Assembly: GCA_030142905.1 (NCBI GenBank)
Contig: JASJOG010000048.1
Span: forward strand, 186,001 to 250,000
Source: Heliopora coerulea
Lineage: Eukaryota; Cnidaria; Anthozoa; Scleralcyonacea; Helioporidae
Length of the DNA: 64,000 nt
Direction of reading: 5' to 3'
The notes under the pieces were generated by a model. It did no database searches and had not been told where the DNA came from. It was given only the letters and a program-made list of their open reading frames with translations. The position numbers and the translations under genes were made by a program. Shown here piece after piece: positions 22,718-33,159 of the stretch. Position 1 is the stretch's first letter. Every line of letters begins with the position of its first letter.

Positions 22718-22734
22718 GCGAACTCTGTATTAAT

Positions 22735-23072
22735 TCAGAATTGGAAAAAGAAAAATAGTAATAAGAAATACAAATAAAAAATGAAGAAAACTGCGTATCC
22801 TGAATCAATCACCCCTGGATGTTGACCTCCTTTTTCAATGTCCCTGGCTTTGGATGTAGAGGCTGTTGGGCTGTTTTCAACCTGATTAGACTTTTCAAAG
22901 TCATCTCGCTTCTCTATGGATGAAGAAGTTCTTTGACTGGTTTTCAGCTCACTTGACTTTTCAGAGTCACTTTGTTGTTCGGTTGATGTAGGAGTAGTTT
23001 CGCTGGTTCTGGGTTCTACAGCCTTTCCAGAGTCGTTTTGACCCTTCATCGATGAAAGTTGGCTGAAAGCAA
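22735..23072 (-). CDS. last exon of death-domain gene: Ser/Thr-rich repeats and hydrophobic C-terminus
   Basis: The minus-strand acceptor (CTGCTTTTTTTGATTCAAG) precedes 23072. With the phase-1 donor of the exon at 23616 it gives an open frame to the stop at 22735, 112 codons plus two bases. The product has three imperfect 22-residue repeats rich in Ser, Thr, Glu and Lys, each starting near D-S-G-K, D-S-E-K or D-F-E-K. It ends in a strongly hydrophobic run (about 20 residues, YAVFFIFYLYFLLLFFFF) that reaches almost to the C-terminus, as in tail-anchored proteins. The tail is coded by A/T-rich DNA, so an earlier alternative end is possible. A polyadenylation signal follows. Confidence 0.65.
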
Positions 23073-23370
23073 CTTGAATCAAAAAAAGCAGCCAAAGTCA
23101 AGTTGTGGTATCATGAAACTATAATAATCAAAATATCTTACAACTTTAAAATCGTAGAGTTGAGAATAGGATAAAATAGCAAAGCTAGATAATCATGCTG
23201 ATAGATAAAGCAAATTTCACATCACATGCATCAGCACATAAAATTCGATTAACTACAAGAATTCCTCACAGCAATTATTGTGTCTTGACATCATGCTACT
23301 TAGAACAAAGCTATGGAATAAAACACAGATTACGCCCGTGTCCACTATATAAGTATATCAATTATATGTT

Positions 23371-23570
23371 CAGTGGCGTAACGGACTATGGTTAGGGTTA
23401 GAGCAACTCCTAAGAGGCCTCCAACCTCGAAAGGGCCCCCGATGAATCTGGAACGACAATTGAGGATTAAAGCCTTGAAATTGTCTACACTAAGTCTATA
23501 CTAACGGGGGTGACGAGGGTCCCCGAACGAAAATCTCCTAAGGGCCCTGAGTATTTCAGTTACGCCACTG
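23371..23570. mobile_element. hAT-type MITE, 200 bp, with perfect 8-bp target duplication
   Basis: Termini are perfect 12-base inverted repeats CAGTGGCGTAAC and GTTACGCCACTG. Both sides are flanked by the identical octamer TATATGTT (23363-23370 and 23571-23578). CAG-TGG-type ends and 8-base duplications are the hallmark of hAT transposons. At 200 bases it has no coding capacity. It lies in the last intron of the death-domain gene, 45 bases from the exon, and the exact duplication suggests recent movement. Confidence 0.93.
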
Positions 23571-23615
23571 TATATGTTGTTTTGCTTTGTTGGTTACAGT
23601 GAAAATTTAAGCTAC

Positions 23616-23885
23616 CTTTCGTTTCAAGGATTTCAACAACGTCATGTCCTTTCATCTTCCTAAGGATTTCAATAAGTCGCTTTAATTCATTTTCACGTTG
23701 GGTTCCCCAATGAAACAACATGGCATCCGCAGGATTCTTCGACAATTTGAATCTGGCAATTTGGTTTGTGGAATAACGCATGTATTGTGCCAATACTTCA
23801 TGGTCTCCACCCGGAATGGGCACGTTTAACTTCATACAAGCGCGTTCGTAGACATTTGGAGGTAAACCAAAAATTGTTCGTAAAT
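23616..23885 (-). CDS. death-domain exon (IRAK/Pelle/Tube-like)
   Basis: The minus-strand acceptor (TTATTGTCCTTTTTTATGAAG) and donor (AAAG/GTAGC) bound a 270-base exon. The 90 residues form a six-helix death domain: IFGLPPNVYERACMKL for helix 1, then GGDHEVLAQYM, then KNPADAMLFHWGTQ, then RLIEILRKMKGHDVVEIL. The LPP start and the N-P-x-x-x-x-L-x-x-W-G-T-Q turn are closest to the IRAK, Pelle and Tube group of Toll-pathway proteins; NF-kB- or UNC5-type domains are alternatives. No kinase follows: the next exon gives Ser/Thr-rich repeats and a hydrophobic end. Upstream exons are not identified. Confidence 0.75.
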
Positions 23886-24261
23886 CTTCATAAAAAAGGA
23901 CAATAATGTACCATGCTCTTTCTCAAACAATGAGTTAAATGAAATACTTTTAGGTATTGCGTATTATCAGGTTTGAAAGACCAAAAGTTTCCGTTCATCC
24001 GTATTCTGAGGACGCTCGATTTTAACGTCTACTAAAATGCAGGGCGGTCCACTTTACTAACTCCCACCTACTATCTCAAAATGGCAGGATAACACTTTAT
24101 GATATGGCTATTAAACTGAATTATAAAATAAGTTTTCTTATGGTGATTGCCAAAAAGTATACCTTAAAATAAGGTTTCCAGGAGAGGCTGAGAACGAATC
24201 AATTGATAAGGAACTGAAACTACGTATGTACTTCAAAACATCTGCCACCTATTCTTAATCC

Positions 24262-24290
24262 TAACACCAACCCTAACCCTAAACATAGAT
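24262..24290. repeat. short telomere-like run
   Basis: CCTAACACCAACCCTAACCCTAAAC contains two to three CCCTAA units. A comparable run, CCAAACCCTAATCCTACACC, is near 48530. Both are too short to claim an interstitial telomere. Confidence 0.4.
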
Positions 24291-24961
24291 TTAAACACAA
24301 CCTAAAAGCCAGCATAATGCTTTAATCAATCCTTGAACTCCTTTCCACCCCCTCGTTCCTAGGCTTCTTGCAGAAACGTTATTTTACCGTATACTTTTTA
24401 GCATTTACCGTTTCCTATTACGCACGCAATGATTGGTCAGCTACCGTGTTTATATCAGGTTATGCAAACACGGTTATGACATCACAGCGCCGCTTGACTC
24501 TAGAATTTGTTCTAGGCGCGAATGAGAACTTCTGATTGGTTTATGAATCTATAAGAACTTGCCATTTGGTATTGAAAATTAAATTCGTTATTCATAATTA
24601 TTATTGCTCAGTTCTTTGCTCATCTTATTAAAGAAATAGAAACTGTTTTGTTCTGTTAATATAGCCTGATGCAAACACTCGGACAGGTTGTGAGAACTCT
24701 CAAGCGGCTGTATAATTGAAATTCTCCCAACCTTCTCCTGTTTGCATCTCGCTAAATAAACATGGCAAAACAATTTCAATTTCTTATTGAAAGTTTTCAA
24801 ATTTTGGTTAATTTTTCACCAGAGGATAACTCCTATTCAGCAAACATGTGTCCACTGCAAAAGTTTGGTTATTCTAAGGAACGACAGCACTGTCCTCTTT
24901 CAACACTCAATCCGTTAATTTTTCACTGAATAGCGAATTCATTAACTCATTACGGTATATC

Positions 24962-25011
24962 CATACAATACAATACTATACAATACAATACAATACAATA
25001 CAATATTTTAT
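24962..25011 (-). repeat. (TATTG)n tail of the LINE
   Basis: Nine or so ACAAT/ATACA units on the plus strand directly abut the LINE 3' end, which is how many CR1/L2 elements terminate. Confidence 0.85.
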
Positions 25012-26540
25012 TGATATCTCCCCATAGGGGTTCTTCAGTGACAATAATTAATAGATAAAAGTTAAAAACTATACAGTATGTTAATAAATATTAAAGATAA
25101 TAATTAATTAAGTAATTAAAAACTAACTAACATTGGCGACAGGATAACTTACCGTAGCTCATCATAACTCATCGTAAAAAGCCTTTCATAAGATGTTTTC
25201 TTAAATTGTGCTTAAAATTATTTAAACATTTGCTAAGCTTAATTTCAGATGGTAAGTTATTCTATATATTAACGATTCTATAAGAGTAGGACCTCTGCCC
25301 TGTTTTTGTTTTAAATAATGGCATATTCAAATTCTGCGAACTTCTAGTCACTCGCCCACGTACGTTACCACTAAAAATAAATTTATACATAAATATTCTG
25401 GAGCCATGCCCGTCATACACTTAAACGCCATTACGGCATCTCTGAAGTATAAATTGGTTTTTACTGGTAGCCACTTTAGGTTCTTAAGCACTGAAGTTAC
25501 ATGATCGTATTTCTTAGTGTTACTAACTATGCGGGCAGCAAAATTTTGAACACTTTGCAGCTTCCTAATATTTGTATCAGTAGTATTAGACCACACCGAG
25601 GAACTGTAGTACAATTTACTACAAACCAAAGCGTTTATGATTGTTATTCGTAAATCTTCCTTGAAAACATGTTTTACACGGCTTATCTGTCCTAATGCAG
25701 ACATGCAAGAAGAAACGGTGTTTATAACATGATTATTAAAGGTTAACTTTTTGTCGAAGGTCACACCAAGATCCTTAACAGATTGTGTTGGTACAAGTTC
25801 TTTACCTAACAGCGAGAGATGAAATTGTGGCAATCTTTCTGTCATTTGTCTGCTGCCAAATATGATTAGTTTGGTCTTCTCCGGGTTTATTAACAAACGG
25901 TTGCCTAAATACCAGTCGAGGGAATCTTAATAGGTCTTATTTCATTGCAGCGACGGCGTTCTTGCAATCATGTACACCAAACGACATGTACAATTTAGTA
26001 TCATCAACATAACAATCAGATGAGCAGTTTTTGGGTACAGTCGGTAGATCGTTCACATAGATGGTAAAAAGCAACGGTCCCAAAATACTTCCTTGCGGGA
26101 TACCGCTGGTCAACGGCAACGCATCCGAAAGTGTGGAATTAATACGCACAACCTGGTTCCTTTCAGACAAATAGCTAGTGAACCATCTAAGAGCTGATGT
26201 TGAAGCACCAATATCCTTTAGCTTATCTAGGATACTATGGTTGATGCTGTCAAACGCCTTCCTCATGTCCAAAAGGACAACGGCAGTAGTTTTCTTTTGA
26301 TCAATTGCCCCCCAAGATGGCATCGGTTGTGTGTGTGAACGAGGTTTCGGTTGAGTGCCATTTCTTGTTGCCACTCTGGTTTGTAGACAATCTCTTGTTT
26401 GACACTAAATATGGCATGAATTGATTTAGTGCAATTCGTTCACATACCTTGGACAATATAGACAGTAATGATATGGGGCGATTATTGTCCGGCTTTTCAT
26501 GGTCACCTTGCTTTAGGATTGGTGTTACTTCTGCTATCTA
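24962..26540 (-). pseudogene. CR1/L2-like LINE reverse transcriptase, 5'-truncated
   Basis: From about 26540 on the minus strand the frames give ISLLSILSKVCERIALNQF, then (after a shift near 26300) VVLLDMRKAFDSINHSIL (motif A), TSGIPQGSILGPLLFTIYVN, and CYVDDTKLYM with the catalytic Y-V-D-D. After another break at 25900-25937 come LINPEKTKLIIFGSR and VKDLGVTFDKKLTFNNHV, typical of the distal domain. The 3' end carries the LINE tail ATCAATAAAATATTG and a (TATTG)n microsatellite at 25011-24962. It is a normal 5'-truncated copy with at least two frameshifts. It lies between the death-domain gene and the DUF885 gene. Confidence 0.9.
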
Positions 26541-26559
26541 ATAGTGAAATAATAACGAA

Positions 26560-28930
26560 AGATTTTTTATATTTTTTATTTTTCAATTTCAACCATTAGT
26601 TGTTTATCAAGTAATTTGCATTGTAACATGAGATAACTATTGTCTCTAATATAAAATGAGTAAGTTAAGGTGCTGATGCAAGAGAGGCAGTGTGGACTTT
26701 CCAGCGGTGGTGTAGTCAAGTCCACTAAAACCGAATCCAAATTCGTGTCCGAGTCCAGTCACTTAGACTTCGAATAGAAGTCCGACACTTAGGGTAGTTT
26801 CTCACCCAGTTGCCTGCCCCAAGCTATAACAAGAGCGTTATTATTTCATCTTTTGGCTAAGTGTTTGCCGGCGGCCGCAATCCGTTTGCGTTAATTTTTA
26901 GTGGATTTTAATTTAGTGGATTTGGCGAGATTACCAAGAAAGTTTCCCATCTGGTTTCAAACACTTTTCATGATATTTTTCGCGGAAGTTGCCCAGATAC
27001 GAAAATTACTCAAAACTCGTATCACTCTCTGACGAAGGGCCATACGTCGAAACGTTAGAATTCTTTATCATAAATTTGGCAGTATACCAACCTTTTAACG
27101 TGTCAAGCACATAGCTAGGTTCTGAAACAGGTGAGGTGGCATGAGGCTTAATTCAGCTCTTGTGACGTCATTGCATGAAGCTTCAATGATGGAACGATCC
27201 GAGCATCGTATATACAAATCAAGGCATTTCGTAATGTGCCCGGATGCTTCCAATGTAAAAAAAAAACAAAAAAAACCAACGGTCATACCATCAGTCATCG
27301 CTCCTGTAAAAGGCTGAATACATTATAGCAACATGGCTGGGAATATCGTTAGAAAACTGCTAACTTCTTACCATTCTTCTCCAGATTCTCAGGGAGACAA
27401 AGAGATTTGATTTTCGTCAAAAAAAAAGAGTCGGACACGCATGTGCCATCCTGTACTAGCGACGTTTAGCTTAAGTCTCCCATAAATAACTTTGGCTTAT
27501 CAAGCAGTGACAACAGTAGAGCCTCGTGCAAATTTCTAATGATCGCTTTCTACGCCAATTTAATTTGGTAGAAATTGGATGTCAATGTTTTGTACACGGA
27601 AACTTTAGAAAAAGTCACCCGAGAAACTATATGAAGCCAAACAGCGAAGCTTTGTCAGCAATTCCTCACCATTCTTATATTTTTCGTGGAAAAAATATCC
27701 ATTTTATTACCTAAATTTTGACAATTAAATATAAAAATTGTTGCAAGCACTGATTCTGTTTTATTTAAAACATTTTAAACAAATTCACTGAAGTCAAGCC
27801 CTAAAACTTTAATATTATATTGTCGCAGAAAACCGCTTTGGCGGGAAAATCTTCTGGTGGAGTTTAATGAAATTTGAGAATTGTTTGTTTATAGCGAAAA
27901 ATTCAGAATAATATAATGTGCTAGAACACTATAAATATTCTTGTTTAGAGCTAATTGAACAAAAATACGATAAATTGATATTTAGCTCGTCGTAACAATA
28001 AGCCAAACTAGGCAGTCATGAACTAAGGTAAATAGCAACATTCGACGACAAAAACTCTGTTCAAAAAGGGAAAGAAAACCAACCAAAAGCCATTTAATAA
28101 ATTCCTTATTAACCGTGTTTAATCGGTCCGCACTCGAAATTATTGGCCTTCGGGATTTTTTCCACAATACAAATTTTTTTCACATATAGACCTTGCTCTC
28201 GGTTCGTAAGTGTTTAATAAGAGAGCTCCAGCACAAGTCTAACTGTAACACTAACCGTAGATATGACCGTAGTAGGAGTGAGCTCTAAGTTCGAAATTCT
28301 CATTCTGAACAACAATCTTCACCAAAGATAGTGCACCAGAATGCATAACTTTGAAGATCAAAATTGAAGCAAATTAAAAGCAGATATAAATTAAAAGCAA
28401 GATATATTACACTAACAGGCAGTGCTCTGTCTGTAAAAGGGGTGAACAAGGTACTAACCATTAGGGCAGAATGCCTTTATCACATGCAGTCAAATGTGAT
28501 AGCCATAGTCAAATTGGCAATTGACTTTGATGAAGGGCTTCCGCTGGAAATATCAACAACCTTTTCACTCGACTTTTGGCAGAGCACTATCTTTAAACTC
28601 TTTCCACGTTAATTCAGAACTGCATGCTTACTCCACCTTTAAAATATATTAAACATAAACTGCATTAAAACAGGGTGGACTAATGGTATAAAATGAACCA
28701 TCAATTTGGACGCATAACATCCAATTCACTTCTTGAATGAACCTACTAAGTTCTTGTACAGCAGATTTTTCTCCATATATTTTATGCTTATATCTCTGTG
28801 GATGTTTAGATGAGTAGGTATGATGTACGTTCATAAAGTAAATGGTTTGAAGCCGAGAGAATCAGTACATGTTGGTGAGCAATGATAGATCGTACAAGTT
28901 AGGCTGACTGATCCTCACTGTTCCTTGCTT
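26560..28930. other. no supported gene; one PLE terminus
   Basis: Apart from the ribozyme-like motif near 27.03 kb the sequence is AT-rich without recognisable exons. Upstream exons of the DUF885 gene may lie here, but I could not find them. Confidence 0.5.
27029..27056 (+). ncRNA. hammerhead ribozyme-like PLE terminus
   Basis: CTGACGA, a stem-II position with poor pairing, then GAAACGTTAGAATTC. The GAAACGTTAGAA part is shared with the PLE termini at 16.15 and 57.86 kb. No coding part of a PLE adjoins, so this is a solo end. Confidence 0.5.
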
Positions 28931-28939
28931 TGGACTCGA

Positions 28940-29030
28940 GAGCTGACTGCCACTGAGGCCGTCGAAACGTCAGTCACCAACAGTCTTTTCAAGATTACAC
29001 TAACCTGGACGATCTAACATCACCAACATG
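28940..29030 (+). mobile_element. solo PLE 3' terminus
   Basis: GAGGCCGTCGAAACGTCAGTCACCAACAGTC and ACACTAACCTGGACGATC occur also at 54.0-54.1 kb (minus strand), and the second part at 55.3-55.4 kb (plus strand). I know this phrase as a common cnidarian repeat end. It stops about 20 bases before the first visible DUF885 exon. Confidence 0.6.
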
Positions 29031-29050
29031 ATCTATGTTTATACCACTAG

Positions 29051-29698
29051 GTATTCTACATGAATGGTTCACCGAAGGTCTTATGCACGAAGAATTTCTA
29101 TCAAAATTAGAAAAAGGTGTTGAAAATAAATGGCAAGCAAAAATAGGCAGAAATGTCCGGGAATCCATCAATCTTACCCTCGTCGAGTATCTAGGGAAAT
29201 CATTAAACGATCTGTTACATTTCCTGGAGCACGAATACAGACTTCACTGCGTCTCGAGCAATATATCAAGCTGTTTGGCCACGTTTCCACTTGAATATGT
29301 CTACTTCAATGGTAGTCGTACGTCTAACAGAATGACAAAAAGACTACCCTTTGGAGAGAACGTCAGAGGGAAGAAAGCGTACGAAAGCATTTTGTATTAC
29401 TTCACTTCGAGTGATGTCAAGCCAGATGTAATCTACAAGATGGGAAAAGAAAGGCTTGATGCACTGTATTCTGAAGCGGTTAAAATTGCCATGAACTATA
29501 CGGGAAAAAATGTCCATGAAGCGATAGGGTTATATAAAGAAATGCTTAGCAATCAGTCTAATTTCTTCAATGATACCCCATTTCCTGCGAATGAATCAGG
29601 TGACGACGCCTTCAGAAACTGTAATGACCTTGTCGACGTCAGAATGTTCTGTCCGAAGTGCTACGAAGCTTTCGAAAAATGGTCTTCATTTGTCAGAG
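29051..29698 (+). CDS. DUF885-family metalloprotease-like protein, exon
   Basis: An acceptor (TATACCACTAG) and a donor (AGAG/GTACGT) bound 648 bases, phase 1 at both ends. The residues fit the middle of DUF885 proteins, a family of HExxH-like putative zinc peptidases common in bacteria: GILHEWFTEGL, then LPFGENVRGKKAYESILYY, then KPDVIYKMGKERLDALYSEA. Asn-x-Thr/Ser sites are frequent, suggesting a secreted or lumenal protein. Three later exons on the same strand complete the C-terminal half. The ORF's start methionine lies in the intron. The N-terminal exons are not identified. Confidence 0.8.
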
Positions 29699-29721
29699 GT
29701 ACGTCAGAACCATAACAAATG

Positions 29722-29750
29722 TGACGAAGGGGCTGGTCCTCGAAACGTAA
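29722..29750 (+). ncRNA. hammerhead-like PLE terminus in DUF885 intron
   Basis: GTGACGA, then a GGGG/CCTC stem-like section, then GAAACGTAAG, followed by AATAAAG and a TATG-rich tail. It sits 24 bases after the donor of the preceding exon. Confidence 0.45.
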
Positions 29751-29775
29751 GTTTTTGTTTCTAATAAAGTCCATT

Positions 29776-29880
29776 TTGAATATATGTCTATGTCTATGTC
29801 TGTATATATGTATATATGTGTATATGTGTATATTTTGATAAGTGTACATGTGTATATGTATATGTATATGTATATATACT
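29776..29880. repeat. (TATATG)n-like microsatellite
   Basis: About 100 bases of alternating TATGTC, TATATG and GTGTATA units on the plus strand; frames across it are artefacts. Confidence 0.85.
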
Positions 29881-30005
29881 GTCTCCACATCCAGAATCTA
29901 TCTGAAGTTTTAGTGAGCATGCGAATCACGGTCGATCAGTTCAGTAGGTGAATGGGTTGAATTTTAAGAGTTTAGCTTTAAATTACTTGAATTTTGTTCA
30001 AACAG

Positions 30006-30260
30006 AAATCCTCAGTAATTTAGAGCCAAGGACAATAAAGATGTTCCACTTCACGGGAGAAAAAAGAAGCACACCAAACTGCCCTGTACAAGTGGTTCCA
30101 ATTTCAATCCGAAAGCCGGCTCGCAAAGTTACATCAGTTCTGGGCCAGACTGTAGGAATCCTTGTCGTCATAGACTGCCGTTCTTTATGGACAACATGGG
30201 TCCGAAAAATACGCCTTTTCGGTAGCAGCACATGAAGGAAGACCTGGTCATCATACACAG
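30006..30260 (+). pseudogene. DUF885 catalytic-motif exon with two frame disruptions
   Basis: The acceptor (TTTTGTTCAAACAG) and donor (CACAG/GTAGAG) are intact. Frame 1 reads EPRTIKMFHFTGEKRSTPN. After CCAATTTC (one base short) a second frame reads FNPKAGSQSYISSGPDC and LPFFMDNMGP. After CCGAAAAATAC (two bases too many) a third reads YAFSVAAHEGRPGHHTQ, which holds the family's H-E-x-x-P-G-H-H metal-site motif. The exon's length is 1 mod 3 away from what its neighbours' phases need, consistent with those two indels. Both sit in homopolymers, so sequencing or assembly error is a live alternative to a true pseudogene. Confidence 0.7.
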
Positions 30261-30450
30261 GTAGAGTAACGTACCCTAACGAGTCAAAAGCAGCAAATAT
30301 TGAAAGCTGTTAATTTCTAGGAACTGAAGAAGAGTAGCACTCTCGGTGTGTAGGAAATTAACTAGCTTAAGTCGAGAAAACAACTGTGACAAGTGAGTAA
30401 AATTATACAAGTCATATGCCGCCGGGAGAGTTAATAGACATGGTTCTTAT

Positions 30451-30548
30451 GACTCTTTCCCGGTAGGAGCTGTCACGTTGACGAGTAATATCGTCTGACG
30501 TTAGCCAGAGTAAAATAACAGAAGTCTTAACCCGCGGGGAAAGAGTTA
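30451..30548 (-). mobile_element. dispersed short MITE, best copy with inverted ends
   Basis: The 98-base unit begins GACTCTTTCCCGG and ends CGGGGAAAGAGTTA, inverted with one or two mismatches. The interior has the family core ACGAGTAATATCGTCTGACGTTAGCCAGAGTAAA, including a TCTGACGTTAGCCAGA quasi-palindrome. It lies between DUF885 exons. Confidence 0.65.
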
Positions 30549-30935
30549 CACAGGGTTTTAAGAGTAACAAACTTTCATGAATAACGTAACAACGTAGTTA
30601 ATCGCTGATGACCAATGACAACAAAAGAAGCTGGGGTTATTGTCAGCGCTAGGTTCGGTACTAAAATTACTGAGGCAATTTGAAATAAGGAGACGGAAGC
30701 CACGAGACTCAAAACGTATCGTACCTGAATGTCGAGGAAACTGTTTTCCCCGATGTCCAAACAATGCCAGTACACCGCACAAACACACGAGACAGAAGAA
30801 CCTTTGATCATTCACCCAACGTTTGATCATGATATCGAACTTACATGGTGTCACATGGTTTGTCTGAGTATGTGAGATTTCTCTCTTTCAAGATACAGTT
30901 ACCCATGCTTTGAAAGGTTTTCCCTCAATCTTTAG

Positions 30936-31170
30936 GTACAAGGGAAAGCTGAAAATTTCAACGACACTTGCTCAGACAAAATAGCATGGCTAGAGAGACA
31001 GGTGCACTATCCCTATTTCTCAGAAGGTTGGCCACTCTACGCTGAGAATCCGCTTCTCGCTCAGGGTACTGACATTTATGACGAGAATCAAGTTCAGAAG
31101 TACGGAATGTTAAAGTGGCAAATCTGGTGTGCTCTCCGACTAGTTATTGATACAGGACTGCACTACAAAG
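30936..31170 (+). CDS. DUF885-family exon with SEGWPLYAE motif
   Basis: The acceptor (TTTTCCCTCAATCTTTAG) and donor (AAAG/GTAAGT) bound 235 bases, phase 0 in and 1 out. The product reads VQGKAENFNDTCSDKIAWL, then FSEGWPLYAENPLLAQG, then KYGMLKWQIWCALRLVIDTG. In DUF885 proteins the E-G-W-x-L-Y-A-E motif supplies the glutamate downstream of the H-E-x-x-P-G-H-H motif, and the R-L-V-x-D-T-G-x-H block follows it. The exon is open throughout, in contrast to the preceding one. Confidence 0.88.
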
Positions 31171-32715
31171 GTAAGTTGCCCATGATTTCTTTGAGACAAA
31201 AAGTCACTCGCGAAGAAAATAGAACCTTAATATATTGCTTTAATTTGTCTGAGGCTTTCGTACAGACTGAGACGAAGGAATGAAGTTTAGGTGGAAAAAC
31301 CGAGGTTTATAAGACCGAACAAACGAGGTTTATAAAGAATTTATTATATGGCTTTTGGTTCCTTCCTTCATCACTTTTAACGAAATTTTTAGGTCGTTCG
31401 TGAGCGGCTTAGGTTTACTTGCTTGTTTTCTTTTGGTTTTTTTAACCTGTTCGTGTTTTTTGTATCAATTCACCTAGTTTTTTCGCTTAAAATTATTTTT
31501 AAGAAGATTTAACTACTCTTTTGGTAGTTTGTCAGTGTAAATCTTTTGCACAACGTACCTAAATCTGGTTTGTTTGTTTTGAAATCAACTCGGACATCTT
31601 CCTGCCAAAACGTCCTGGTCTGTACGAAAAACTTGTTCAACGGCTTGATCACCCGAACTTAGACTGGGCAAATTACCACCTAAGTACGGCTCTGAGTTAT
31701 TTATATAATTCTTTGTTTGCTGGGATGATAATTTGGTTAATTGTAGTAAAAACTATGACTTGATAAAACTCAGTTACTTTGAAAATTGAAGGAATCACTT
31801 GAAATTGAATATGAACTGTAAATAAGTGGATGCAATGCTGATTAGGAAACAAAAAGGCGAATATTTGAATATTACGAGAAATTGCATGAGAAGAATTTGC
31901 AGAAAAGGGTTGAATTCTCCATAATAACACTAAGTGGCATCACAGCAAACACCACTTCATGTTCAATGCACCGGTGATTTTTACCACTGGGTTTTTATTT
32001 TCTCTTTTTTGTTCCTCCGATTTATGGCAGATGGTCTTTATTCAATTGAGCAAGATGACTTATAAGAGGAAAAACGTTAAAAACAGGTGGATACTGCCAT
32101 CAGTTACTTGAATAGCATAGTCTAACGAATATCTCTGATCTTTCGCGAAAAGTAATAACCACGTTTACATTTCAGCTTACCTTTAACGTTCATATGTATT
32201 AGGCCCTGTACTTTAATGCGAGTTTTGTTCACCTGTTTGGGATGAGTGCGGAATGTTTTTGATGTTGGCTTGCTGGGCTGGCAAAATTCCACGTGGTTTA
32301 CGTCCTGTCATGTAATACTTATGTATCTCTGCGGGAAGATATTATGGTGCAAAGATTTATCATCGTTTGATCGCAGGTGCATTTTTCCAGAGGCAAAGTC
32401 CAGCCTATAAAATTGTAATTTTTCTTCCAGTGCTTGGAAAACGAAGATGACGGCGAGAAATCAAATGAGCCTCCTATTTCTTGGTCAGCTCAGTCTGATC
32501 TAGGACGGAACTGCGCGGTTGTAAATGAATCTTTGTTTACAGCATATTCTATCCCACTGGTCTCAGTTTAAACAGAGTAATGCGCTTGCGTTCTCGAACT
32601 TCGGAGCTAGCTTGTTAATCGCATACTTTTTCAAATTTCATCTTACTGAGATGTTTAAACTTTCCATGGAGCATTGTTTGTCATAAATTAAGATTAATAT
32701 TTTAAACTGTTCCAG
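31171..32715. other. intron of the DUF885 gene, nothing recognised
   Basis: Intron between two well-supported exons; no element boundary is evident. Confidence 0.6.
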
Positions 32716-32946
32716 GGATGAAGAGATCTGAAGCTCTAATATACCTTGCTGATTATGCCTGGGATACGAGAGACAAGGCAAAGAAGGACGTTACAAGATA
32801 CCAAAGCAATCCTGGTCAAGCCATGGCTTACATGATTGGTCGACTGGAAATATGGTGGTTGCGCAACCTAACGAAAGAAAAACTTGAGGCAGCAAATGAA
32901 TCATTCAATGAGAAAGACTTTCATTATCAGATGCGTCTGGGTGCAG
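32716..32946 (+). CDS. DUF885-family C-terminal exon
   Basis: After the acceptor (TTAAACTGTTCCAG) the frame continues in phase from the previous exon: GMKRSEALIYLADYAWDT, then DVTRYQSNPGQAMAYMIGRL, then FNEKDFHYQMRLGAG. The family's P-G-Q-A-x-x-Y-x-I-G block is clear. Homology ends at about 32946, where CAG/GTGTTC could be a weak donor; the open frame itself runs on to 33155. The family normally continues a further 30-60 residues, which I could not locate. Confidence 0.75.
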
Positions 32947-33159
32947 GTGTTCAGAAGAATATTAAAAATACCCATATACATTTAATTCAATCTTTTGTTT
33001 CATTCGATATGTGTTTGGTAATTGGTCAAGCTCGAATTTCCCTCGACAAAATCTTTTTTGAGTACATTCGAAGTCAATCAAAACAACCGTCCAAAATTTT
33101 AAATAGGCATCCGCAAGAATTTGAAAAACAAAGCACCCCTGATCCAGCTGAATAACCAA

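Larger units (their letters stand above)
20840..22720. other. no supported gene; two decayed MITE copies
   Basis: A degenerate copy of the dispersed GAGTAAAATCGTC repeat lies near 20868-20930 and a clearer one at 21945-22005. Otherwise there are only short frames with no recognisable protein. Confidence 0.5.

Noticed and set aside
24262..24290. Interstitial telomere
   Set aside because: Only two or three CCCTAA units, which is within chance for AT-rich DNA with dispersed repeats.
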